Numbered from the stretch's first letter, positions 1 to 13,974 are shown. The stretch is DNA of 64,000 bases from Heracleum sosnowskyi (GCA_030848705.1 JAUIZM010000015.1:558001-622000), one strand, 5' to 3'. Numbers and translations are program-made. Notes: generated from the sequence alone by a model not told the origin.

Positions 1-236
1 CAGATATTTCTAGCAGGACAAAGAAAGTGGAAGGTGTGAACTTGGGGAGAGGGAAACTGATGGAAGGATGGAGAACTGATCAAGTTGTTATGCTTAGGCA
101 TATGCAATTCCATTATAAATATTTTACACATATTCGGCTGTTCATCCATTCACGTACTTAAAATGCTATAGATCCATCATCCTTTTCTATGTGTCCATCC
201 AAATGTTAACATATGGCAATTACAAAGAAAACATAC

Positions 237-3200
237 CTGATGGCGGAAAGCCACATAGGCGAAGGCAAAGAAAACAATAATGAAGGGAAGCAGAATAGGA
301 GAGACCGGCGCGTACACAAGTCCCAACAGAAAATATAACTGAAGGCGAGGTTCTGTTATAGAAAAAGCCAATGAACCAGGATCCATTGCTTGTTCCCTGT
401 CACTTTCTGTCTTCACCAGAAATGTATTTTTTAAGTGGAAAACAACAAAGGGAACCAATCTGAGGATCTCCGCAGCAATTCCAGACCAACCATCAACCAT
501 TATGTAAGATATAAAGAAAGTGGCTTTCATTGGTATGGACACGCCAATAGTTTTTGGAATCCTGCAAGGAGGGCACAATTTTGTGGTTCAATATTCTCTC
601 TATGACTCATGAGATTCTCACTAGGCAGTAAGGCAGATCTTTTTATAACATGACCTGATGATTATGAACACATACTAAACGAGGCACAAATGGGTCACTG
701 TACAGACTGCCTTCACATCACATTCATTGACAGGCCCAACGAATTTTGAAACCAGGGTCAAAATATAAAACTCAGAGAAAAAAGTACATCAAACATATAT
801 AAAATCTAAAGTAAGTATAGATCTTAATTGCGGTAACATTACATCACACGAGTTTTTACTTGGGATTTCTTCTAATTGCCTCATTTCTGCACTATTACAT
901 ACTACGCTTTCTTGTAAATGTAAAATCTAAAAGTCCTATGCTGAAAATTGGAATACACCAGGCAGAATATTAGTTTAACTTTGAAGTTAAATATTATGAC
1001 ATTATGAAACCAAGAGAACAAGTTTCACTGCATCATACAGTTAAGTTTCGCAACGAGAAACAACATACCAATTATACAAGTCTATTAGCAGGACCACTTC
1101 AAAAGGTAATGAAGTTCCACTAGAATAACGGCAGATACGATTTTAATTGAGTAACTCATGATATGTTCATCCATCCAGTCATGTCCATTAATGTTGTGAT
1201 GTCATCTTTATCAATAAAGGTCAAAAGTCAAAACACTGTTCTTTCTGAGTGTTACAAAATTTAAGCTCATTCGGCTCAAACAAAAAACGCATGGAGTGTG
1301 CCAAAAATCAGACGTGGTTAATCAATGAGGAGCAAAAAATATTAGATAATATTAAGCTTAGTTGGAATGACATTATAAAATACTTGTTTATGAAAGCCAG
1401 CACCCGGAAAAGGAAATAACTATTTCCTACTTAGCAAAGATGAACCTTAGAGATTATGGGTATAGATATATCCTATAGACCTGTGACCAAAAAAAAAGAT
1501 ACTACTATATACTATTGAGGGACTTGAGCTATGGCTAGGACTATTATCCCCAATATAAATAATTTGCACTCATCCTATCATGTTTAATCCCTTTAAAATA
1601 ATCCAATGGACTGTTCTTTATTAATTTCTTCTTTCTGATCCATTTTTGGGGATTAATTACGAATCTCACTGGGGGCCGGTTCAACAGTGATTACTTTTCT
1701 GGAACTCATTTCACTTTATTACTTGTCATGATTTAATAAAATTTCTAGGAAATTGTGCATCAAACAGTGTACCTTAGCTTTAGCTCCTGTTTCTCACACA
1801 ATTGGAGTATCTATTTATTTATTTTGCAACAACTGATAAAATTCTGAACCTGGTATAAATAATTCTGAAACAACAATTTGTTGTAAAATTCACAGTTAAC
1901 TTTGACCCCCATTAAATCCAAATAAGCTATACAAAATTGGGTATAAACATCTCCTGCAAAGAAATTTATTTAGCCAAGGAGCTCCACTATCTCACTAGGG
2001 AAAGGATTTTAACCCAAACTTAGCCTGATTTTGTCGCCCATCACCCAGCAAAACCAATGTGACGCGCTAGTCAAAATAGTCAGCCTTACTCAGAGGTTGT
2101 CGCCCAACAACCAAGTTACCAACACCACGGAATTACCAAACTAAAGTGCACAACAATATTAACAACGTGTGTGCGGAGGTGGTTATTAACAAGCAAATGC
2201 AAACACTAAAACACCAGCAAATGCTGAACCTTTTATTCTCACTTAGATCTATGTTCATAATTGAGATCAACATAACTCCATAGACATCCAAAAGAATTGT
2301 CAAGCAACATAGTAGAGGAATTATTTATAAGAATCAAATTAGAAAAACGAGTGTTAAGCAAGGAAACATACTCTGCTGGAGCCTGATGCAAAAACTGGTG
2401 GAGTTGCTGTAACGCAGTTCCTGTAACAATGCTTCCAAGAAAGACATTGACTAGTATAAACTTATGATATTTGGAAGCTGACGTTCTCTCTAAAGATGAA
2501 AGAGATGTATATCCTTCTATTTTAGACATTATCATGAGTATTGTTGGAAGAATAATGAGAAATATCTTTAGTGCAATGCCTGGAAGAAACCCTTGAATAA
2601 AAGACTTGATGGTTTTTCTGCGAAAGAAAATTCCATATCAGAAATGTAATGAACATCTCAGTATATCGCCAGGAAAGGGTGATACAAATAAAAATAAACA
2701 AAAAATTATAGAAATGAGGAAGAACTAATTTTTGCAATTATTTGCAGTGTAGATACCCTAGACATGTAATACTTCATTCAAGGGAGATCCTATCAAATTA
2801 TATTATTTAAATTTAAAACCGGGACATCCGAGGTATTTTCCCTATGACACTAATAATATAAAGATTGTTCTTCAAGGGCATCATGGAATTTGAGGTGATC
2901 ATTTCATAAAATTTAATATCTTGCTAATAAAATATGTCAAATTTATATCTCAGATTGATATATAATATATATTACTCAGACAATCTTGTACTTGTTCACA
3001 CACCAGACAGTTTCACCTATTCACAACAGAAGCCACTGACTTTTTCGCAGAATACAACTATATGTTAACCATCTAAGATGATTCGTAAGAAGTAAGCAGG
3101 GTACTTCAGTTCAAAACTTGTGTATTCAATATTGTATTTATCAGTTTAATCTGTAGTAATGATGTCATTTACCACCATTTCTCGTTAGCACAATTCTATA

Positions 3201-6200
3201 TCAAGTAAAAAACCACTCCTTTTTAGCACATTCCAATATCAATATTCAACTATTTTATTTTTAAATAGTATTGTGCATACCAAAACCCAAGTGTGAAAAG
3301 TAAAATTGGTCAGAATATGACATGAACAATATTTTAGTATTTAAAGTTGTGCAACTACATAATAAAGTAAATGGACTGAACTTTACCCTAAATAAACTTA
3401 ATTGATTCAGACAAGAAAAATAACTTACGCTTCGATAACTGGCTTCAAGAAAGGAAAAACCTTCTCGATTCCCTCTATGTTGGCAAAAGACTGAACAATT
3501 GCTATAGGTATCATAAAGAAAAACACAAGAAAAAAAAGAGCAACAGCCATGAGCAACCTTCGGACACTGAGTTCAACATATGGTATGGCTAAGTTTCTCC
3601 AATAAACATCACGTGGCTCAGGAGCCCATTCAGTCAACCACATGGTAGGATTTCTTGATTGCTGGGTTTGAGCACAAACAGCCGCTCCCCATCTCGACTT
3701 AAATGAAACAAATGCAGCAGGAATCACTGCTTTAGGGTCACTTATAACCTTTTCTCTTTCCGCATCTTCCTGAAAACAGAAAGTGTCGATCAGAGTCAAG
3801 AAAACAAGCCCCGTACCCAAATTGAAAGTGCTGTTCAAAGACTTAAGACTTCTCAATTAAGACAACTAACCAAAACACGGTAGACTTCATTTGTTTCTTC
3901 TTGTAACGTGGTTTTATAGGTTTACAAGTGCATTAAAAAATATGGAAAAATACATAATCCATGATCAGATAAATTTAACTATGGAGCTTCATACAGAAGT
4001 GCAGTTAATCCAGCTCATAGTATCTCGATATAATAGTTTGCTCCATGCCCCCCAAGAGATTAATGTAATTTGCACAACTAATTGTCAAGATCAAGTGAAC
4101 ATGTATTCTGAAGTAGATAATATCGGAAATCAATATAATTGTAAAACAATCTGATAAGGTTCACATAAACCAATAAAAAAGGATCAAGAAGGATGAAATT
4201 TGTTACTGCAATAGAATGTCTGAAATTACTTTTTAATCTATCTTGTACATTTCTACGTCTGTGGCTTCCTTGCATGGATAATATAAGGCCTGATCGTATG
4301 ATCTCTAGAAAAAGTGAGAAAAACTATGTGAGGTGCATTTATTCTGGGTAAGAGGGAAGATGAATAAGCCCATTCGGTTGACCAATGGGAAAGGAAAACT
4401 ATATAACTTGACAATGAACACCATGTGAATGAGATGCTGCCAGGCAACAAAGCACACATTATAAGTATTATAAGCTTACGTAATCAGTAGAACACAAAGC
4501 CAGATTGGGGTGAGTAACCAAAGTATCATCCATTGCCCATATAATACCAAAAGTTTTAATTGAAGAGTGCAACCATGAGAATATGAGAGAAATGGAAATC
4601 AAGGTAACTGATGCCCAAGATCCATTGGCCCCTCTCCTTATTGCTTTATGTGTAGTTCAATATTTAAAATAAATATAAAATTTTCTAGTTAATTGACTTT
4701 AAAATATATCCTAGTACCAACACAACATGAAGAGCATTACAAAATTACTTGTATTAAGGCAATAGTTCTAGTTAAACAAGGGTTCCCTCATCTATAGCTC
4801 AAAATATCTCATGACCCTAACTTCATCAAGCTGAAGTTCTTAAATTAATCCTTAATAGAAGTAGTGGATAGATGAATATTAGAAGTCCTGGAAATCATGA
4901 ACAGACTTAGCAAGCACAGAAACATGAAAATCCATCAGTTTCACACTTTCACTTAATAAAGAAGATTCTAAAAAATCAAAAGAATGTTTCCTTTTCCAAT
5001 CCAAATACTCTAATCAACTATTTTGTCAATGTAATGTAAAATTTCACTGAATAAATAACACATATTATCATGAGTAGTTGCTTGTTAGGGACGTTGGTTA
5101 GTGACAAGTGTGTTGTTTTGTCATTTGTGGTTAGATTTGTATACGCTACTGCTAGCCTTTAATTGTAAATAAATGAGGCTGTAGGTGAATAATCGTTGTA
5201 TCAAGAAAAGAACATATAAACAAAACTAATTTTTTTTAAAATTTGTTTTCCGATTTATGTGCTCCAACCCTAAGTACTTTATTCTCCAGATTTCCTTTTT
5301 CTGCTCCCTGGCCTTGCCCCTAATGACTATTGACTACTAATTTCTTCAACTGAAAATGACACATGTATGCAAGTTCATCATGGCAATATCATATAAATTA
5401 TTATATGTAAGAAAAAAAAATAGGGCATGTCTACGGAAATTTACCTCTTCGGTCAACTTATCTATTTCAGCTGTATAGTAGTCAATTGCATCTACTCTCT
5501 GTCCCCAAAGACCCCAAAAACCTGTCTATACACATAAACATGGTCTGAGTTCTTGCCATCATTTATTAAAATGAATCTTGGGTAATTAAGTTACAAACTA
5601 GAATACAACAAAAAATTGTTAATAAGGCTTTTAAGAGAAGAACAAATTGAGCTGGTACCTTAACAGTTGGCCTATTTGAAGAATTTCTCTCATATTTGTT
5701 CTGGTAATAAGTAAGCCAATTATGCAAACTCTTCTTGTTTTCCACCAAAGTAGCGAGGCGGTTTGCATTGTACACCACCTGACGATTTAGAACAAAGTTA
5801 TATTATATAACTTCCAAGGAAATTACTAATATTAGAACTTAAACTTTTAGCCAACATATAGAAAATTAAATTTCAAAATTACATCTATGATTGTTAAATA
5901 ACAAATATACATCCCACTAATTGAATCTTTCCAAAAAATCGCAAGTAGTAACCCTAAATATCCATAAAAATGCAGACCTGGTGAGTAAGGTAATGATCAG
6001 AATGATTAACGCAAAAGAAGTGATCGACATGTTCGCTAACTGATTCATCAGGATCCAGAGGGACATTTTTCACAAGGACCTGCCACAGGAGTTAGAACTG
6101 ATTATACATCCAAGCAAATTTTGGGAATTAGAGTGTCATATTTGTTTGTCTTCATACTAATTTCGTTAGCAGTTATAACACATCATTCAACAGAAGAAAC

Positions 6201-8042
6201 ACCAGATTCTTGAATCGGTTCATTTTAATTGTTTGTTAAGTACATACTAAAAATCATTTGTTTTTTGGTAATCACAGCCGCTAATATTGAAGTCAATTGT
6301 TTCATTGTGACAAAATAAAAGACAGCCAGTTTCTTTTCCTACTAATGGGAGTATCGGTTAGAATACAGAATCAAGAAAGATATTAAACATTCACATAGAT
6401 GTAGACATTCACACGGATATATACTCGAAGGAAAAAGAGAAAACAAACAATCTCTCTCTTTCTCCCTCTCTCTAAAGTCGTAGTCACTCTCTCTTCTCCA
6501 AAAAAGCTTCAGCCCTCGTACCTTTGAATGTCTGGATTTTTTCTTTATTGCACTATACAATTTAAGTCATCCGTGCTCTTATATATACATACTCTTCCAC
6601 AAATATAATCAATAAAATTTCAAGCAGTAAAGAAGTGTTACTCGAGTGGTCTTCTTCGTACCAAAATCAGTGTAAAAGAACAGTTTATTCTGGGATGTCT
6701 TATCCAGGGACAGTGTAAGAAAAATTAACTTCGGCATAGGCACAAAATGGCTTAAAGAAAGCGATCTCCTGGCTCAACACAGAATTTATCAATACATTAT
6801 TCACTTAACTCTTAATTTGAACGGTTCATACAACAATCTCTATCCCGATTACTTCACAATACTTTTTCTATATTTGCCTTTACAGAATCACATTATCAAG
6901 ATCCTAAGCATTTTTTAATTCCCATGACTACAAGATAATGTTCTGCTCAGTGGCCGTAGTACCTATTTTAGCAAGTCAAGTGTAATTTTGTTTTTGGATG
7001 CAGTCATTGTCAAATATGCATCAATGTGTATATTATGTCAAACTAACTCACAAGTATTTTAGATGCGCTTGTCTTATTAGTAACTTGACCTATTGCTCCT
7101 TATGAATCTACAATGATTTATTAGGTTGATTTGACCTCCTCTCTCTGTAGTCTGCCACGTTATGTATTCACATAGCAGTTTAAACCCGCACTTTCGATAT
7201 CAGGTACTTCCTAGTTCCTACTGTTGATAATATAATGTCGTCATCTGCAACAATGGCATGCATTCTCCTATACTAGTAACAAAATTTTATCCCCCCTCGT
7301 GTTCAAAACCTTCACATAAAAGGTAAAGAAGAAAAATGACAATTTGCTTTAGATTTTAGCAAGCCAAAAACAACTCACTAGGAAGAAGAAGTTAGTGTTT
7401 GATGAGTAAAAGACATATCCTTTTGGAATTTAATGACCTCAATCACATTAATACACACCCATGGTACAGTTTCCGAAACAGATATATTTGAACATGTGCC
7501 CAAATACAAACAAGAAGCAGAAACAATAAACTGATTAAGTCACATTCACTGAATAACATGCAAGCCAAATCTAATACAAAAGCCGACAAACTTACTGTAT
7601 ATTGATCTGGACGGCGACTTTCAGAGGCTAGAAATTGCAACCTCATAGTAGCTACAATCTGGTATTCCTTGTAAAGTTTATACCATGTCCAGAAAGAAAA
7701 GACATATGCCATTCCTAGATGAACCCAAAACCTGATCACCAGTGAAAGTTACCACATAAAAACACTTGTCGACATAGGGTGAAGTACTGGTGCCAACAAA
7801 AGCAAATTTCCAATCATCAAGTGGTTTAAGATTCTCTTTAAGAAAATTACACATTCAAACATTGCAAGATAACGCGAGATTTACGAGCATGAACCAGTAT
7901 GCAACATCAAGACACCTATCAAATTTAAATGCATAACCTGTTCCATGAAACTATATACTAAAGGCAAGATGAAATTACTATTACAATGAAACATATGAAC
8001 CATAAATACAGATTAAACTTGGAAGGCATGCAATGAGACCCC

Positions 8043-8073
<31 letters not shown>

Positions 8074-8941
8074 AAGTTTGCTACTGCAACAGTCAACAAT
8101 CAATATTTAACAGTTGACATTGATAAAGTAAATTTTGCAACCACTCATGTTTTCTGACAATTGTTTCTTTATAACAAGAACCACGAAAAGGATAAGAAAT
8201 ATTTTCCAAAGTACAGAATTCATTTTTACTACATACATAAATGGTAATATAGTTCAAAGACAAATAACAAGTAAATCTCACCTCGAGGATCCAGGGGGTA
8301 CATTAGATATAGAAAGCTTGTCAATATCACTGAATGTTACATCTTTGAGTTTTGCTAAAGTGTCGTTAGTCCAATTTACAGGCACCAAAACCACAAAAGC
8401 AAGTGCAGTTATGGGAACAAATATCTTCAAACTGCGTGAGAAAATACATGGTACATAAACTATTATTAAACATTGGTTGTACACTTTTTCCTGCAGTCTA
8501 TGCTTTTTTAAAACTGTTAAACATAAATGGCTAATCATAATAATAGAACGCAATCCATTGCGGTCCAAAAATTAATATAAATGGAAGTGCAAACATTCTT
8601 CTTTATAATGAAGTGGAGACATTAACTCACCCAAGAAGGTAAATCCGAATATATACAGCAGAATCAAGACCGGCATGATCTATAAGCTCTGGTTCAGGCA
8701 TTTGTAACGCAGCAGGCATCCAGGTCCAGAACCTCAGGTACATTCTGGGATCTAAGTTGACAACTTTCCTCACTTTTCCTGAACTTACTGGGCTTGCTCT
8801 TATACCCTTCAAGTACCATTTTGGAAAGTAAATTCTATCGTTGATCGGTTGAAGTCTTAACATCGAATATGCCAAAAGAAATACAAGTGCAGATAGGCCA
8901 TTAATTCCAGCTGCAACACCAATATCTTGCAGACTAGCCAT
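237..8941 (-). CDS. OSCA1-like: OSCA1/CSC1-like osmosensitive calcium-permeable channel, N-terminal nine coding exons (3' end outside window)
   Basis: OSCA/CSC1 (DUF221, TMEM63 relatives) are multi-pass membrane channels opened by hyperosmotic or mechanical stress. Coding exons read on the minus strand: 8631-8941, 8282-8431, 7596-7731, 5978-6079, 5659-5778, 5445-5525, 3429-3769, 2372-2617 and 237-561. All junctions are GT-AG, phases agree, and they give 604 codons without a stop. The start MASLQDIGVAAGINGLSA, the block MPEPELIDHAGLDSAVYIRI (about residues 80-100) and later blocks KSFIQGFLPGIALKIFL and DGWSGIAAEILRL are characteristic of clade-1 OSCA proteins. Hydrophobic segments occur at the N-terminus, in exons 2-3 and in exons 7-9. 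Family members are about 770 aa, so roughly the last 165 residues lie left of position 1. The ATG at 8941 was chosen because it opens the conserved N-terminus. Clade assignment is by memory of family sequences, not alignment. Confidence 0.93.
8041..8074. repeat. Poly-C tract followed by (CA)n microsatellite
   Basis: About 19 consecutive C are followed by a short CA run within an intron of the OSCA-like gene. The length may be unreliable in an assembly. Confidence 0.9.
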
Positions 8942-8966
8942 TTCTTTCCTTATATAATATAATCAC

Positions 8967-9777
8967 CTGAATCACATTGAACTAAAAGTATGTGAGACGC
9001 GCTGCAGTTAAAATACAATAATAATAATTCTCCAAATACATCCATATCATTCCTCATTATGTATATAAGCAATTTATTATCATGACACGGTGTCCTCACA
9101 ATAATACAGGAAACGCAAATTTTTATCAGTTATTATATATAGATAGGTAAGGATAGCTCTGACTATAATACATCTGAAAAAGTCCCGGCTATGACCAACA
9201 CAACCAACCACATATATCACATTATCCCAATTCCGAACCTGCGGATCAAAACATTGTTTCATCTTACATAAATTAGCATAAAATTCCAAATAAAAACTCT
9301 CTCCGCAACACAAACATGAATAGCACTCATCCAGAACAACTCATACCAAATTCCTCAACAACTTTCCTTGAATGCTAAGAAATCATCCAAAAGTCGGTTA
9401 CGAAACCATACTAAATCACTAATTACCAATGAAATCACTCTAAAGTAAGCTCAATTAATCCTAATAAGAGTTGACTAAAACATTAAACAATTAACAAAAC
9501 ACACACATTCAAGGCCTAGTAATGAACCAAAAAGTAGTGGACCACATATCTCCTCACCTAATCATCCATCATGCTTTTCAAATTTCATTCACTAATAACA
9601 TGATTAACACATACAGGTCTAAACACTCGAAAAAATTAGTGCAAAAATGAAAGAGCAAAAAAATTAAAAATGCATGAGCTACATTCAACTAATAATTTAC
9701 AATCCATATAATATTTCCTAAGCTTTCATTAACACATAGTAATTCAAAAAACAAAAGAAAAATTAAAACGAAATTAC
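8967..9777 (-). other. Probable 5'-UTR intron of the OSCA-like gene
   Basis: On the minus strand an AAG|GTAATT donor (exon end 9778) and a GATTCAG|GTG acceptor (exon restart 8966) bracket about 811 bp just upstream of the ATG at 8941. The leader would be spliced 25 nt before the start codon. Inferred from splice-site quality and position only. Confidence 0.55.
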
Positions 9778-9968
9778 CTTGCGTTTAATCGTGAACGAGC
9801 ACGAAAGAAAGCAATAGAAATTATGAATGTGCAATGCAGTTAAACGACGTAGTTTATAATATGAATGTGAATAATGTTAGGGTTTGGGTTGAGGTGGAGA
9901 TGATGATGATGATGGTGATGATGATGATGGAGATTCCTGGAAAATCGTGACCTGTGTTCGGTTGCACG

Positions 9969-9983
9969 AATATATATATATAG
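9969..9983 (-). promoter_or_regulatory. TATA-like element for the OSCA-like gene
   Basis: An alternating TA run lies about 190 bp upstream of the proposed 5'-UTR donor. On the minus strand it would place transcription start near 9940, inside a GAT-rich leader (microsatellite at about 9900-9935). Position-based inference. Confidence 0.4.
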
Positions 9984-10266
9984 ATAGGCCATTGTGTGTA
10001 TATGTTGTTGTGCTGGTGTTTAGTTTGTATGTATGTAATATGAAGATTGAGTGTGCATAACGTGTGGGCACCTTTTTCAAATATTAAGTTTCTTAATTTA
10101 CCCTTGGCCGACTAATTAAATAACTACCTTCATTTATTTTTTTAAAATTTTCTACCAAATCTATAATTGGATTATGAATATTTATTATACTAATCTTAAG
10201 TTACTGGTTGATTAATTTTGTTGGGTGCTCTCGTATTATTCGAGTAACGTTCCTAGCGGTTTACAT

Positions 10267-10753
10267 TAGACACGACAATTTTATACACGACACGAAACGA
10301 CACGAAAATTTAGTGTTTGTGTTTGCATTTTAAGTAAACGACAAGAAAATACGCGAACACGAAAGTACACGACCCCGATTTAGTGTCGTTTTTGGATTTA
10401 CCCTTCAAGTACACGACATAAATAAATATATAAATAATTAAAAATATATATTATATATATAGTATAAATATTAATTGATAAATGTGAACTTTAAGAAATT
10501 TCGTGTAAACATTCGTGTTTTCGTTGCTATTCGTGTCTATTTCGTTTCGTTTAGTTTCGTGTACACGAATGGTACACAAAAAAATTCAGGTATCTCTTGT
10601 CGTGTCGTGTCAAGTCGTGTATCACTCGTGTCGTGTTCGTGTAACAGTTTCAGGTACACGATTTGAATTCGTGTCATTTTCGTGTATAGTCAAAAAGTAC
10701 ACGAAACACGAAATTACATGACACGAAACGACACGACTGATTTGTCAGGTCTA
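10267..10753. mobile_element. Non-autonomous hAT-like element with ACACGA subterminal repeats
   Basis: The 487-bp segment starts TAGACACGACAA and ends TTGTCAGGTCTA, an imperfect terminal inverted repeat. The left part is dense in CACGAAAC/ACACGAC words and the middle in the reverse complement (TTCGTGT), the inverted subterminal arrangement typical of hAT elements. It is flanked by 8-bp direct repeats GTTTACAT (10259-10266) and GTTTGCAT (10754-10761), with one mismatch, the hAT duplication length. No transposase ORF; short open frames inside are by-products of the repeat. Confidence 0.75.
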
Positions 10754-10761
10754 GTTTGCAT

Positions 10762-11906
10762 ACTCTCTTAAGATAATTGCTTTTTTTAAAGTAAATTATT
10801 AAAATTGGTATAAATCTGATTTTTTCGTGTGTAATTTAGTTTTGAATATAATCTAAAAATTAAATATATATATATATATATTAAAAAAAAAGTGAAAGAC
10901 CATGCCCGTCATCATGTGCCTCCTCCATACTTGAAGGTTCTTCTTCCATATGGATCTTTAATGATCATATGCTTGTTTAAATATCGCACATGGAGATGGA
11001 GGGTCAGGTGATCCAAGTGACACTTCATGATCGGGGGTTTGGTACAACATGACTAAAAGAGTCATTTGGTAATTATATCATTGTTTTATTTATTATGTAT
11101 AAATATAATTAATAAATATTATTAAAATATGTATTTGTAAATAATTTAATAATAAAGGTATATTATTAATAAAGGTATACAATTGAACCCGTGACAAAGC
11201 TAAAAAAAATTTAGATAAAATAAATAAATTTTATATAATTACGTAGTTGTAAGTAATTGAACTTAAATTTATTATTAATCAAATTTGATATTTTAATACC
11301 ATGTATTATTTAAATATTGTTTAATAAAAGTATAAATACTCATAAATTAAAATAAAGAAAAGGGAACCTGAGACTACTTTCCTGAGATTGCATAAATACG
11401 ACAGCGTTTTAAGCTTTTTCAAATATCTATTGCATTTTTGCCTTCATTTAAGTTAAGCTAATACAATCATCCAATCGGTGTTCTAATAAATTCAAGATTG
11501 TGATTTCGGCAATTCTTTTGATTTTCTATCGCCACTACTCATAGCTCATCATTTTCATATATATTCTAGAGAGAGAGAGATCAAGTAATTAAATATACAT
11601 AAAATCAGGTTTGTGTGGTTTTGATCGAGTTCATTCTATATTTATAATGAATTTTTACCACCCTCATGTTCGTCTTTAGAAACGGAAACGAGGACGGAGA
11701 TTGTTTCTTGGTTGCAAGGACAATCGAGTATATCACAATAAAAACGAAGATGAGAAATTGAATGAAAAGGAAGTATGGAAGCAGAACTAGAAACAACTCA
11801 ATATCAATACCATTTCAGGAAAGTAGTATGAGATTAATCTCAAATTCTTTTTTCTCATAAAAATATATATCATGTATCGTGTCATATTTTATTATGAGTA
11901 TCATGT
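10762..11906. other. AT-rich intergenic DNA, no gene seen
   Basis: Contains a TA microsatellite near 10867-10880 and a GA run near 11570. No ORF with recognisable protein content on either strand. Confidence 0.6.
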
Positions 11907-12068
11907 TCCTCAGGTTACCTCAGGTAGTTACCTGAGGCAATTAAAAATTTTCCATACAAATACAGGCTGGTATTATTGTAATTTCAGAAAGATTAACATA
12001 TTTACAAAATTGCCATCACTTTTTTGTACTTGAAAATAAGTTTATCTCAGGTAATCTTAACCTCAGGA
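11907..12068. mobile_element. Small MITE-like palindromic element
   Basis: The ends TCCTCAGGTTA and (reverse complement of right end) TCCTGAGGTTA match at 10 of 11 bases. Inside the left end is a perfect 9-bp hairpin, CCTCAGGTA-GT-TACCTGAGG (11918-11937). No clear target-site duplication, so identity as a transposon is inferred. Confidence 0.45.
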
Positions 12069-12092
12069 TCTTTTTTCTCTTTTATTATATTA

Positions 12093-12125
12093 CTAGTTGA
12101 TTAAGTCGCGCTTCGCGGCGGCGTT
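12093..12125 (-). mobile_element. Helitron 3' terminus (minus orientation), partner 5' end not found
   Basis: Read on the minus strand this is a GC-rich hairpin (CGCG-AAG-CGCG) followed by CTTAATCAACTAG and then T, the hairpin plus CTRR|T ending of plant Helitrons. The strongly GC hairpin stands out from its AT-rich surroundings. No minus-strand 5' TC terminus could be placed to its right, so this is an orphan or truncated end. Confidence 0.6.
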
Positions 12126-12390
12126 ATAAATTTTTCTACCGTCATTACTCATTTATCCTTAATAAACCGTTCTCCCGTTAAATATGTTTCTCATGTTAAG
12201 ATCAAAATTCTAATTTTAACATATTGAATATATGTCTTATATATTAATTTTCTCTCATGGATAAAATACCTTATATATAATTTCGCAGTCCTATTTTATT
12301 TCTAATAGAATTTTTAATAATGTCTTACAAACATTAATTCTACTTCCGACAGAACTTTGCACTAATTATAAATATATATGGGAAAGATCC

Positions 12391-12748
12391 AGAGAGAACC
12401 TGTCTTTTTGAGAGAACTAACCAATCATCCTTGATTTACCGCACCATCCAACGGTTAATATGTTTTAAAAATTTCTATTATACTTTTATCAGTATTTTTA
12501 AGATTCTTTTAAATGTTTTAATAATTTTATAAGATTCTTTTAAGTGTTTTAATAATTATATTAAAATTAGGATTCTGTTAATTATTCTACAAAGTGTTTT
12601 ATAATATATTTCAACATAAATTTATTTATAATAAATTTAATTGATAATTAAGATTTTTTTAGTGTTTTATTAAGATTCATTAATTATATTATAGTATATC
12701 AGGTCTTAGAAGAGTTCTCTCGTTTCTCTTGATATAATGGTTCTCTCT
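12391..12748. mobile_element. MITE-like element with AGAGAGAACC inverted ends
   Basis: AGAGAGAACC at 12391-12400 is matched by GGTTCTCTCT at 12739-12748, and further GAGAGAAC words occur in inverted orientation near both ends (12410, 12712). The interior is AT-rich with repeated AAGTGTTTTA words and no ORF. Exact limits and target duplication are unclear. Confidence 0.4.
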
Positions 12749-13244
12749 AGTATATATTGATGATTTAAAAAAATTAATTTTTCTCGAAACATATAACTAT
12801 ATTATTTGAATAATGTTCCTACTATTAAATTAATTTTGTATGAATTCGCAGTATCAAATCAAAAAAATGTTGTATGATTCTATAAATGGCTAAAATAAAG
12901 TTCCTTTCCTTTCCCAACTCAAAAGTCGACGAAAGTCCCTACAAGTCTACAAGACTACAACCAAAGCGTCTTGAAATTGTGGCCACTAAAAATTTCTGAT
13001 ATGTAAGCCTAATGTTAGTGCGATCAACCGTTCAAATCGAATTTCACCAACTATGCAAATAAAGTAGGGAGCCATCATTTATATTATTGTGAAAATTTTT
13101 TGCAATACATATTTTTATAACAAATATTAATAATCGTTTGTTGTGATCATTTTTCTTTTAATTATGTTAAAATGTAAACTTCAGTTTGCATCCTATTATT
13201 TTCGTTTCAAAATATATGAGTTACAATATTTTTAACCTCCACAC

Positions 13245-13312
13245 TTTACATCTCACAAGAATGTTTTCTGATGCAATTTGCACCACTTCAGTCCAATCAC
13301 CTAAATCATAAA
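13245..13312 (+). repeat. Inverted-repeat arm, partner at 20047-20099
   Basis: TTTACATCTCACAAGAATG followed by TTTTC here is nearly identical to the reverse complement of 20074-20097, and both arms continue into a CCAATCACCTA / AAATCACCTA block. The arms enclose the whole Helitron-MULE-LTR complex. Confidence 0.6.
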
Positions 13313-13974
13313 GTGTATCATGTTTATATATATCAAATTCAACATTGATTACATTTATGGAATTCATTAATATAACAAAACAAAATTTTAAACTAAAATT
13401 TTTTTATATTAAAATTATTAAAATATTACATAAACAATTTAATTTCAAATTATAATGGAGTTCATTATAAAAAAAATAAAAAAATTAAACTGTTAGACAA
13501 TTTTTTAAGATACTAAAAATCACTTCTAAAATTTTTAGTATGATTTATTAAATTCAAATTTCTATTTTAATGATCCAAAAATTAAATTAAAATATGATGA
13601 ACAAAATTTAGATATCTTATGTTAATATTAGAGTGATAAAATAAAAAAGAGATAATTTGACAAGACAAAAGGTACAATACAAGACTAATCTTTTATTTAC
13701 AAATAATAATAATTTATTGTTTAGATGAAAATTTTAAAAAATATATTTTTATTAGTTTGATGAATACTTAATATAATTAAATTTAATTTCTAGTATTTTT
13801 AGTGTGAGATTTAAATAATTTACAAATAAAAATTGTAAATGAATACGAGATATATACATGTGAAAGTAGAGAAAAAAATTAAGATATAAATATATTGTAT
13901 GAAAATTCTAAAGAAAATTTTAAAATACGGGACTAACTATATTGTAATAATTCCTTCTGAATTTAAAGAATATA

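Noticed and set aside
3891..4154. 87-codon plus-strand frame opposite the OSCA-like gene
   Set aside because: Located in an intron of the minus-strand gene; composition like the surrounding intron, no family resemblance.
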